A DNA stretch of 64,000 nt from Astrocystis sublimbata. Lineage: Eukaryota; Ascomycota; Sordariomycetes; Xylariales; Xylariaceae. The stretch is from NCBI GenBank assembly GCA_022453515.1, contig JAJNNY010000068.1, positions 62,001 through 126,000 on the forward strand, read 5' to 3'. Each line of letters opens with the position of its first letter. The stretch's first letter is position 1. The translations under genes and the position numbers were made by a program. The notes under the pieces were generated by a model. That model was not told the DNA's origin and searched no databases. It was given only the letters and a program-made list of their open reading frames with translations. Shown here one piece after another: positions 44,278 to 54,409 of the stretch.

Positions 44278-47044
44278 TCACTCCTCTCTGGCCCGGACGC
44301 TCCCAGCTCGTCGCGGTTCCAACTCAGCCACCTGATCGCCCACAACAGACAAGTGCTCCCTGAGACTTCCAATCAGTCTCCTCATCTCCTCCGCGACATC
44401 TGCTCCCGAGGCGCGACCCTCCAATACGTGCATGGCCGGCGGCTCCACATACGGCAGCTGCAACTCAGGTTGCATGCTGTGCTGGATGCCATTCTCAATG
44501 CCATGCGGAGGTTCGTGCTGGATGTCATAGTCGCTGTTCTCCGGGAGGGTGGGGATGTCTTCCGGCTCCGGCTCAGTGGCGCGCGCGATTCGGTGCGCGA
44601 ACTCCGAGTCCTCCGATACATAGATAGACGGCTCTCTGGTGGTCATAGGAAGAGGAGCACACACAGACGCGTGGCGCTCCAGGTCGAATGGGCCGACACC
44701 GCCCCTCTCGGAACCAGTAATGGACGCGACATCTGAGTGTGAGGTAGATGGTCTGGGATAATCTGGCATATGGGGCTCCGGCATCATACTCATGTCGAGG
44801 TCAATCAAACTCCCAACGGACATACGATCAGTTGCGCCGCGAGGTAGGTCTAGCTCGTACTCTTGAGACGGTAAGACGGGTTCTGTTTCTGTGTGCAACA
44901 GCCTGGGGCGCTCGTCGCTGTAAGGAAAGTGTGAGAACTCAGGATTGGCAGAGGCTGGCGGGATACTCGTGGGCCATGACCAGTCAGGAGTATGCCGTGC
45001 GTTATTGAAATCAGCCGGATCGCTTAGAGGAGCTCGGGGCTCGGCAGCAGCTGAGAATGACCAACTGTTATCCATAGAAGCTCGAGGCCCAGCTCGGGGT
45101 TGAATTGGGACTGGGGCGGGAGCTTGAGCTGGAGTTGGTCTAATGGTTCCCAGATCAACGAAACTAGACAGCTCTGCGCCACCCAGCGATGCGTCTAAGT
45201 CAATGAGTGACTCTCTGAGCGCTTGATGGAGCGAATCGTCGCGTAGGGGGAGATCGGATACCGGCGGTTCTGTGGGAGGTGGCATCATTGGATGCCCATA
45301 GTACATGCGGGAGTTCTCATCATAATTTGAGATGGTATTAGGGTCGAAGACTTTCTCCAGGGGAGCCTTCATAGCAGCTAGAGCTTGAGGAGGGGGACGA
45401 CGACGTCCTTTCGTTTTCGGACGGGCTGTGCTTTCACCACCGAACTCGTTGGGAAAGTCTACACTCGTGCCATACACATCCCGCATTGCTTCGATTTCCG
45501 ATGTGCCGTCTCTCTCGCTCTGGAGCTGCTCATCAAATGCGAGAGTTGTCGAAAAGTTCCATTCATCAGCGGCGAGAGAAGTGGCGCCCAGATCAACTGG
45601 TGCCTGTGCGCCAAAGCCCGCGAAGAGAGACTTTCTACTTCCACCACGGTCTTCCCAGAGCTTGAATGCCTTTACTAGAGCCGTGAGAGATGAAGTTGGA
45701 TACAGGCTTTCAGTATTGAGAAGATAGGGATGCTGTTGAATCTGCTCAATTGAGGGGCGTCTGGAAGGATCATCCTCGAGACAAAAAGCAACAAGGCTTT
45801 GAAGGTCCTCTGAGTATTGATCCCCGGTGAGGCGGGGAAGATGGTCGCGGAGGTATTCGCCAAATTGGGGGATCCTGACGTTAGATCTCACATTCGGTGG
45901 GAGTCCTGATGCGATCTCATATACCATGGATCCGAAAGCCCAGATGTCGACCTCCGTTCCATACTGTGCGTTCTGGTCAAAGAGTTCGGGTGCCATCCAG
46001 TGCAAAGTTCCAATGAATGTCGTACGCTTATCAAACTTTGTCTCAACCATTCCAGCCACACCGAAATCACACAACTGTACACCGCCATCCTCGGTAATTA
46101 AGACGTTTGCGCACTTGATGTCTCGGTGAATGATGCCTTGTTTGTGCACCCAATGTATAGCAATAGAAACCTCACGAAGGATGGGGACAATCCACTTCTC
46201 CTGAAGACCACCTGGCGCTGTGGGCTTCATTAGAGTTGCAACACTGCCTCCAGCACAGTATTCGGTCACCATCCACATGGCTTGACCAACAGGCAGTGCT
46301 TCGATAACTGTATTGACGTTCTTTGCGCCGCTCTCGCTTAAGAGGCGCAATGCATTGATCTCTTTGAGGAACTCGCTGTACGTGTCTTGGAGTTTGGGGT
46401 TGAGGGTATCAGTTTCGTCAACGTTGATAATTTTGACGGCCACAACGTTGGAAGTCTTCAAGTCATTGGCTTTGTAGACTCGGCCGAAGCTACCCTTCCC
46501 AATCAGTTCAGTGAGTAGGTATCCAGGAACGGGTTTTCCGCTTCGGGTACACTCTTCTTCCACGGATGCTTGCATTTTCGCGGCATCTTCAACAGCCTTC
46601 TGCCTCGATGCAGAAGTCCCCGCCCCCAGGACTTGTAGGCGTTCCATATTTCCCTCAGTTCGCTCACTGGCTTCAAGATGCTGTCGGTGTCGTTGACGCT
46701 GTAGTCGATGTTAGTGGTAAGTCACGCTCAAACATGAGTGTTTAGCGGCTAGGGAGAAAGCGGTAGCAGTTGCGAAGATCAGATGATAATAAAACAAAGC
46801 ATTGAATCGCCGATATGTGCAGAAGAATAAAGGACGCGGTAGAAATTGTGTTAAATAAGCAGAATTGTATGAAATCACTTGGAGTCTTTGGGATGCACCA
46901 CCACTTGGTAGCCACTTGCCTGATAGTATCCTGATACTCGAGGATGACTGGGAGACACGGCGCCCAAGGCTGTGCGTGCTCTGGGAAGTCGCCAACAGCA
47001 ATAGCACCCTTGGCCTTCTTCAGGGCAATGAACTCCTCGTTCAT
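44278..47044 (-). CDS. STE20/germinal-centre-kinase-like serine/threonine protein kinase
   Basis: Two exons, complement(join(44278..46698, 46916..47044)), 849 aa. A simple reading would start at the ATG at 46647, but the frame upstream stays coding-like (RQRHRQHLEASERTEGN). A strong branch site (ACTAAC) and acceptor (CTACAG) lie just before it. The upstream exon MNEEFIALKKAKGAIAVGDF...EYQDTIRQ joins in phase across a 217-nt intron, though its donor (GTGGCT) is weak. The kinase domain (about residues 100-370) has GKGSFGRVY, VVAVKIIN, IIHRDIKCANVL, LCDFGVAG and GTLHWMAPELFD, all catalytic residues intact. The IKCAN and GTxxWMAPE wording places it near STE20/GCK kinases, which act in septation, polarity and hyphal branching. 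The C-terminal half is acidic and Pro-rich, probably regulatory, and ends in a short coiled-coil-like stretch. Which fungal GCK it is cannot be decided. Confidence 0.82.
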
Positions 47045-48195
47045 TTTCAATGGTCTTCATGCGGAAAGGAAGCGGGCTGGAAGACAGTGGCAGAGTTGTT
47101 GTGATGTTTTTGAACAGGACGCGCAAATTTGAACGTGAAATGGGGTGCGAAAGGAAAGAGAGTACTTACTTAGAACATGTGTGCAGGATTGGCACTTGAT
47201 TGAGTGTGATGTTGTGACTGAAGTCGAAGCTCTCATCAGCGCCTCCGTCCCATCGACAAAAGGCAAAGCCCTATATCATAACACCCAGTCCAGCTGCCTC
47301 GCACAGCTCAACGAGAAGACGAGAAAAGTGCCTCGGAGAAATCGAATGGGTTCATTTCGCAGCTTTGAGGATTCGTTTTAAAAAGGTGCTTGGGATTTGA
47401 CGTCTTGGTTGTGATTGCCGGGCTCGCCGGTGTAGTTGTTATGAACAGTTCGAAATGAAGCATCTGTCGTTGGATCTGGGATAGCTTTGAGATAGAGTAC
47501 TGGAGTACATTGAAGCTTCAGTGGAGCCGTTTCGGCGCTAATGTGTTTAGAGACTAGTGCGGGGTAGCAGTGCATCCAATCGCTTGCCTGCCACTGCAAC
47601 TGCCAGTAGAATGCACGGCTGGCTAGAAGGAAAGTGCCGACCAGCTTTTTCTGATTGGCTCTTAGAGTACCCCGTCTGTTTACTAGGTGCCTGTAGTACA
47701 GAATCAAGCTCTCCCAAGCTCTCATTCAAAATAAAGCTCTACTCTGTAGGTATTGATCCATTATCAACTTACCTTCCTTACGTAAGTATGTTACAATATA
47801 TAGTTATGAGTTATTTATTATGAGATTTAACAGACATGCAATCAAAAGTCATGTGTACCGGGTTCGTTTCCTTCCCATACTAAGTGCCTGGTAAGGCTGG
47901 TATATGCCACATGCTTGAATCGTCACTGACGTACTGGGCATGGGCAGCCTTTGGATATGGATAGATCATGGATGCCTGCCTGGCGACCAGATGGACAAGT
48001 ACGAGGTGCAGTGCAGCAATTCGATGGCTTTTGTTCCTCCTGGATGAAGCCCTCGAGAAAATGCATTGCTCACCTCTTGTAGACAGAACCACAGGGGATG
48101 AGATACTTAAAACTCATGATGTTTTATATGGAGCGAATGAGACTCTGATTTGTTTTCGTATGTATATTTGCAGATGGTAGTTATGTTACTAGATC
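47045..48195. other. Kinase promoter and PEX1 3' side
   Basis: About 1.15 kb. Several short frames exist on both strands, the longest 115 codons (47378-47725, minus), none with family resemblance. No RNA gene was recognised. Confidence 0.55.
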
Positions 48196-51100
48196 TCACA
48201 TCAAACTACTTCGTCCGCCAATCTCCATGCTGCCTTGGCCATCGCGCATCTCTCCGCTCCGTCCCACAACGAACTCATGATAGATGCGCTCTAACCGGCT
48301 CCGCTCCCGACTACTAATACTAGCTCTTGTACTTTCCAGCGCTTTGATCATGTGTTTCCAACCGATCAATACTTCAGTGTCTTTCTCGGCCTTCTCCTTG
48401 TGGCCATGATCTTCATCCGTAGAGTTCACGCCTTGGGCCCCCATCTTGGCCCGCTTCCTAGCCGCCTTGATCTCCGAGAGTTTGGCAGCAATAGCAGCGT
48501 TTTCAGCTAGCTGAGCAGATCTGTTGTTTCCCTTCTTCGCCCGATTATCTGCGTCCGCGAGCGATTCTTCCACGCCATAGCGAAACTGCAAGAAATTGCG
48601 AGCGCGAGCAATATTGTTCGGCTTGTCTCGCGTGCTTTCATTGCCCCGTGTGCCATTGCTGGGCTGTAATTCTAGCTCGTTCAGCACGTCATGTATAGCC
48701 TCCAGCTGGGCATTAGACATGAGTGCTTGTAGATCAGCCCCCGAAAAGCCTTCGGTGCGCCTTCCTAGTTCTATCTGTCGTTCTTCAGATGATAAAACTT
48801 CTCCATTAAGCTTGACCTTCTTTCCTAGCGCCTGGATGATGTCGATTCGGTCTTCCAGGCTGGGGAAATCGCACAGCAAACTCTTGTCCAGTCGCCCAGG
48901 GCGCAGTAGAGCGGGATCAATGAGGTCTGGCCGTGACGTAGCTGCCAAAACGTAAACACCGGACAGCCCTTCGGCACCATCCATTTGGGTAAGAAGTTGG
49001 TTGACAACTCGATCCGTTACTCCGGTCGAATCGTGTCCACGTTTAGGCGCGATAGAATCGAACTCATCGAAGAACAGAACGCAAGGCTTTGCCGCCGAGG
49101 CTCTTTCAAACAGGTCCCGTACACTCTTCTCACTGGCACCTATGTATTTGTTCAAGATCTCGGGCCCCTTCACCGAGATGAAATTGAGACCACATTCCCC
49201 AGCAACAGCACTTGCTAATAGAGTCTTGCCACAGCCAGGAAACCCGTATAAGAGCAGTCCAGAGCGCAGACGAAGAGGACACTGTGCGAAGATAGGGGCG
49301 TATTTTGTTGGGTACTGCAGGGTCTCGAGCAGGATCTGTCTTGTTTCCTTCAGACCGCCAATTGAGTCAAAAGTAGTTGTCGACGTCTGCAGTGTAACAT
49401 TCCGAAGTGATGCGGGTGTGAATCCCTTCAGAGCCCTGTCGAAATCCTCTCGACTAAGCTGAACAATATCAAGCGACTGTTTCGATGTGGATTCACTAAC
49501 AGATCGAATGAGTGCTTCGTTTCGAGCTCGAGAAACAAGTAAGATGAGATCCCCAGGCATATAGCCATCGGTTTCACCAGCTAGATCGAGAAAGTCAAGG
49601 TCAGGGTCAAGTAAGAAGCCGTCTAGCATGGATTTCGAAGAGTGCCTTGGGCTGGGCCGGCTACCCCCATCCATCCAGTCACCCGCATCTTCTATAACGC
49701 TACCATCGGCTGTGGTGGGTCGACTTCCATCTATAGTCGCTTCTTCGATGGGGACCGGAGACACAGTATGTTGTTTAATTACCATGTCTAGTACTCGCCT
49801 TCGTCCATCCTTGTCGGGTGCTTTGAGATCTATGATCTCTCTAACAACGTGGCCACCAATGATGACATTGTTAAGAGAATCTTTGCCCTGGGCGGTTGCT
49901 AACAAGACAACTCCACTGTTGCGCCCACAATATTGGCGCACGATCGCGCCGATAATCTCGCTAGTTTGACGGCTTCGGCCGTTGTCATTGCCAACTTGTA
50001 GCTCTGTCTCAGCTGGACACAGTTTGTCTATGTCATCAAGTATGACTATTGCCTTCCCGCCGAGACGAGCACCCCAGCTTGCTGTCATCAAGATGCGGGT
50101 GAGGGTTTCCTTGATGGTTGATATCCTACTTTCGTCGTTGACGAGCTTGCGACAGGGAAAGTAAGTAGTATGGAAGAAGTATTCATTGCGAAGTGTCTGC
50201 GCGAGGCTCTGTGTGACAGATGTCTTGCCAGACCCCAATGCGCCGGTCAGCAAGACTGATGACATGTGTAATAAATGAGATCTTAAGTCGTTAAGGAGTG
50301 AATCAATCCCAACTAAGGCCGTTGCGCCCTGAACTGGTTCTCCACCGAGAGGTCCTTGTTCAAGCCAGGTTGGCCGAGGGATTGGCGACTGCACATCTAT
50401 AGACACTGAGCGCTCAGACCCAAGGCACCACTTCAATCCCTCTTGAGAGCTCGGATTTTCAAACTTGATGACACCGCCCTCCCAGTCATGATCTGGCTCG
50501 ATAGAGTCATATACTCCCAAGATCATTCCATCGGTAAGGGGCCCATGAAGGAGACCGGTGCTCAGGGCTTTAGTGCCGTATATTTGTGTGATGCGTTTGC
50601 TGGCCGCCTCCTTTTCTGTCTTTGACCCTCCACCGAATTTAAGTGGCCCTGAAGCTTTCGAGTTCGAAGTCGCGAACGGAAACACTTTCAGCTTTTCCGT
50701 CGCATTTCGAGATGGGAGTGGTGCGGGCTCAATTTTGGCGATGCCCCCCACTATTCCCATACATCCCAGGGCGGCGCATAAGGGAGTGGAGAGAGCTATG
50801 GATTGACTGCTTGGTGGATCATCCCACGGCCGTAAGTGTGCGACAACTCTCTCGCTGGATTTCGCCGCTTCGGGATATGCTGTTTCCTGTTGCTGCGGAT
50901 CGATGGCTGGCTGGAGACCTGCCGGTTTGATTATGTTGACAGTCACATAATTCACACCGCGAAACTCCTTAGCAAAGAGCAGTTCTCTGTCGACCCAAAC
51001 ACCCAAGTCGGTGGAGGCTGGCTCTTCGTCAAACCATTCATTGCAGAGACCCTTATCAAGTGCCCTAAGATAGAGCGCCGGTTTTTTCTCCTCGCGTGCA

Positions 51101-51934
51101 CTCTTCCTCCGTACTGTACTGGCCGAACTTTTACCGCTTCTTCTTGAAGTTCCCCCAACGCTACGGCTTTCGCGGTTGCCTTTCGAAGTTTGAGTACGGG
51201 TTTTTGGCGCGACTATGACCTCGGCGTCTGGGGCAATCTTGACGAATGCGGTATCCTCTGAGGGAGCTGGGTCGATTGATAAGACTTTGATATTTGCTGT
51301 CGACGTGGGCGAAAGGTGAAGTGTCAATGCATGGGTACTGGACAGTGAGCCTTGACCCGCAGAATACGCTGGATTCGGCACGGCTCGGATCTGAGACAGC
51401 ATGTTGAGCTCCAGAAACGTGGCATGAAGCTCGATGATTTCCCAGTCTTCGGGCGTCAGAGGCTCTATGTTGACCGTGTGCGCAAGGGGAGGGTCGATAT
51501 GGATAACGGCCGTGACTTTTTGGCCGTCCGTCAGGCCAAGTGTAGCTGCCAAGGTGGCATCGAGTTCAACGGAGGGGACTTCGCGGTCCCTCCCGTTGCC
51601 GATGCCATCGCGATCTACTATGGGGACGAGCTTGCGCTTGCTCTGCACCCCTGTCCAGCCAACGTATATCGATCGTGTGTTCGAGGAGGAATTGGGCTGG
51701 CCAGGGGCGTTCACGGTGGGCGGAGGGCGATAGCTAAGCTCAACTACTACATTTTGGGCAACCTATCAAGCTTGAGGTCAGAATAGTATGACAGGATGGT
51801 GGGACGCGCAAGCTCACAGTGTTGGCATTATCTAGCAGGCTGACAAGCGACGCAGGAAGATTCACTAAGCAGTTTTTCAAGTGTACAAGCGACAGCTCGG
51901 CGGCGGTGGAGGGCGCATTCTTTCGGGGTGCCAT
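48196..51934 (-). CDS. PEX1: Peroxisomal AAA-ATPase PEX1
   Basis: With PEX6, PEX1 forms the hexameric motor that pulls ubiquitinated PEX5 receptor from the peroxisomal membrane. Exons complement(join(48196..51762, 51818..51934)) give 1227 aa. The short first exon MAPRKNAPSTAAELSLVHLK ends NANT, and the join to VAQNVVVELSYRP completes the PEX1 N-terminal double-psi barrel (SIYVGWTG, LTPEDWEIIELHATFLE). D1 has Walker A GALGSGKTSVTQSLA near residue 543 and IVILDDIDKL. D2 has GFPGCGKTLLASAVAGECGL near residue 880, FDEFDSIAPKRGHDSTGVTDRVVNQLLTQMDG, and the conserved RPGRLDKSLLCDFPSLEDR. D2 motifs are intact, and D1 has the relaxed motifs usual for PEX1. Missing the first exon would drop the start. 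Confidence 0.94.
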
Positions 51935-52731
51935 GGCTGTCTACGTAGGAAAGCTCCGATGAGGGGCCAGGATTCGGACAGCGAAGTGAGACGTGAAATA
52001 TGTACAATTAAGAGGACGCATATCCCTTGGCGGGAATTTAGGAAGGAGAGCTAGGTATTGCGCATGGTGAAAGTTTGTTCAGATCGTAGGTTCCAAGGTT
52101 TGGAGGTTGGGTATGGAGGTCTTTTGAGGTTTCTAGGATGCAAGTGCATAGGTATGCCTGTTCACCCGCGACAGGGGACGACAGGTACCTTCAGTTAGTG
52201 TGCATATGCCGTGGACCGAGGCATTGGCGATTGGCAGAACCTTATTGTGCGTGCAGCCGCCAGCATACCTTTTCCCTTAGGTAAGCTGAGCAAAGTGCTG
52301 TGGAGGCTTTTTAAAAAGACCATTGGCCCAGGAGGTAGCTACCAAACTAACGCAATTCGGCCCATGGAGCACTCTAGGAGAACCTGTCCGAGGCCGTACT
52401 GGTACGGCGGATATAGCTGTAATACCACTTCCAATGTTGTACAAGTCGTTGGTAAAAAAAAAATCAAGATTTAGAAGAGACAGATAACCCCGATCACTTT
52501 ATAATAAAAATAATAAATTATTTTCCGCTCACTTTATACATCACCTTTTGAAAGAAGTAAAGGATCTTAAAGAAAAGTTTCGACTTTTGCAATATGTCTT
52601 TTATCTAAGGAGGCTTGTGACGAGTTTATGTGACGAGTTTAAAAGCACTGAAAGGGATGTATAGGTATGTGATAAGGCTTAACACAACTTCGAGATGGCA
52701 ACTAGAAATGCAATAACATCTCTAGGTAACT
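51935..52731. other. PEX1 promoter and A/T-rich pocket before the APH-like gene
   Basis: About 800 bases; 52440-52720 is markedly A/T-rich (a run of A near 52453, then ATAATAAAAATAATAAATT). No gene, terminal repeat or transposase remnant was recognised. Confidence 0.6.
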
Positions 52732-53658
52732 CTAACTCCATAATTCTGTGCGAAGAGTGTCGAGCCAAAGATATTGATTAGGAAATTCCTGGCTAAGGAT
52801 TTTCGGGATATAAGAATACCAATCATCTTTCCAAAGGCCACAGCAGATTGTACTAATGGCGTATTCCCACCAAATGGGATACCATCCTGACAGTGCCCAG
52901 TCAACAATCACAATCTCACCCCCGGGCCCAACCAAGATGTTCTTTCGCTGTAAATCGCCATGTGTAAATATCGACTTCCCGTTACCCTTTAGAAGTTGAG
53001 GCAGCATGTGGCCAAAATAATTAGCTCTATTGGCGAGCCTGCGACCGCCGACCTCTCTATAGCGCAGCATAATAGCTTGAATCAACTCTTCTTCTGTACT
53101 AAATGGCCCGCTTGTGGCGACCCTTGAATCCTCAGGACCGAAGTACTCGTCATTAATTTTCGTCTTCCCTAGACTGCCAAAATAATCAGGGGCTGGTATG
53201 CTGCGAATGAGCTTAACCGCATCATGTAAGAGTCCAACAGCATCCAGCCGCTCAGACTTAGGCATCTTATCCCAGATCGTGTCAAGCTGGTGACCAGGAC
53301 AGTATTCCGCGACGATATACGTAACTGTTTGCGACATTGGCCCGTACTTTTGGTAAATTGCAAGCAGACGCGGTACGATGACACGCGGCGTAAGGCTTTC
53401 GAGGTGCTGTCGTGCGAATACCATATTTTCGCCGTCAATTGGTTGAACGTCCGGACCGTACTTCACAACAAATTTCTCTCGTACGCGTACGACACGTCTA
53501 CCGAACAGAGTCTTGATTATATCTAGAGAGCTTTCGATTTCGTCCACTAATGGCAAGGGCGTAAGAAACTGGTCAGCTGGTATGTTGAAAAGTACCTTAG
53601 TTCGCGTTGGTGGCGGCGGTGGCGATGGCGGAGGGGGTGAATTAGACATTTTTCTCAT
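52732..53658 (-). CDS. Aminoglycoside-phosphotransferase-fold (APH) family protein
   Basis: Single exon, 308 aa from the ATG at 53658 (a second Met lies three codons on). A Pro-rich N-terminus (SNSPPPPSPPPPPT) precedes the kinase-like fold. VRVREKFVVKYGPDV supplies the ATP-binding Lys, IVAEYCPGHQLDTIWDKM the hinge, FTHGDLQRKNILV the catalytic loop (Asp of HGDLxxxN), and IVDWALSGWYPIWWEY the metal-binding Asp with the aromatic tail typical of fungal APH paralogues. These proteins are numerous in Pezizomycotina and mostly uncharacterised; antibiotic resistance should not be inferred. Codon use is more A/T-ending than in PEX1 and MCM7 beside it, and the gene sits next to an A/T-rich pocket. This fits an accessory or younger gene, without proof. 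Confidence 0.83.
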   Translation of the reverse strand: MRKMSNSPPPPSPPPPPTRTKVLFNIPADQFLTPLPLVDEIESSLDIIKTLFGRRVVRVREKFVVKYGPDVQPIDGENMVFARQHLESLTPRVIVPRLLAIYQKYGPMSQTVTYIVAEYCPGHQLDTIWDKMPKSERLDAVGLLHDAVKLIRSIPAPDYFGSLGKTKINDEYFGPEDSRVATSGPFSTEEELIQAIMLRYREVGGRRLANRANYFGHMLPQLLKGNGKSIFTHGDLQRKNILVGPGGEIVIVDWALSGWYPIWWEYAISTICCGLWKDDWYSYIPKILSQEFPNQYLWLDTLRTELWS

Positions 53659-54409
53659 GGTAAGGTGCAGGTTTAGTAGGATGGGTTTATCAACAAGCAA
53701 AAGGAAGTTCCAATTGCTATCGGATTAATGAGAATGAGAGAGAGTGGAAGGGCTTCCGCAGGGAAGGGCGGGCATATTAGGTAGGTACCTCTAGATGTTG
53801 GTTGTTAGTTGTTGGTTGCCTGGGGGCCTGGGCAGTGGACGCTATTCAGGCACGTTAGGCACGACCAAGGAAATGGGTCCTTATAATGAGCGTTATTAAT
53901 ACTATTGGGACGAAAACGTTTGGTTTTACGATGCCGAGGGTACTATATAACGAGAGGTAAACGGCAAGCCTGGGCAACTACGGGATGGTCGGTAACCTCT
54001 CCCAATATAACATCCATTTGAACACCGTCCTCGACCGTCCTTTGAAGTTCTAGATCTTGAGTACATGTAGCCGCCTGTGTAGGTGCTGACCTAAAGTGCA
54101 TCCCTGCACCGGCCCCTGCATGCATCTGTGGCTTGCCGTCAGGGACGTGCAAGGGTTGATTTAGGTAATTAATTGACTGTGGCTTTGCAGGCTAAGGTCG
54201 ACGCGAAAAGTCGCGCCATGACGCGTGGCGGCAGGCAGTTGGCCGCGGCGCTTCCAGCCTCCCCTCGGCGCCTCGCTCGTTGCCAAGTCGACCCGCTACA
54301 GAGTGCAGCGACGCCCACGACCGTCCTGTCGCAAACGCAATTGAGCTCTGAAAGCGCTTCCACCTTGGACACTGAACACCATTGATGCAAGACGAAAGAG
54401 GCGGTCGTC
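53659..54409. other. Divergent promoter region APH-like gene / MCM7
   Basis: About 750 bases. It holds TAGGTAGGTACC (53779-53790) and the cell-cycle-type elements listed separately. No coding sequence was recognised. Confidence 0.6.
54201..54226. promoter_or_regulatory. Clustered MCB/SCB-like elements upstream of MCM7
   Basis: ACGCGAAA (54201-54208; matches the SCB core CRCGAAA), TCGCGCC (54211-54217) and the exact MluI cell-cycle box ACGCGT (54221-54226) lie within 26 bases, about 185-210 bases before the MCM7 ATG. MCM genes are classic MBF/E2F targets in fungi. Binding is inferred. Confidence 0.55.
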
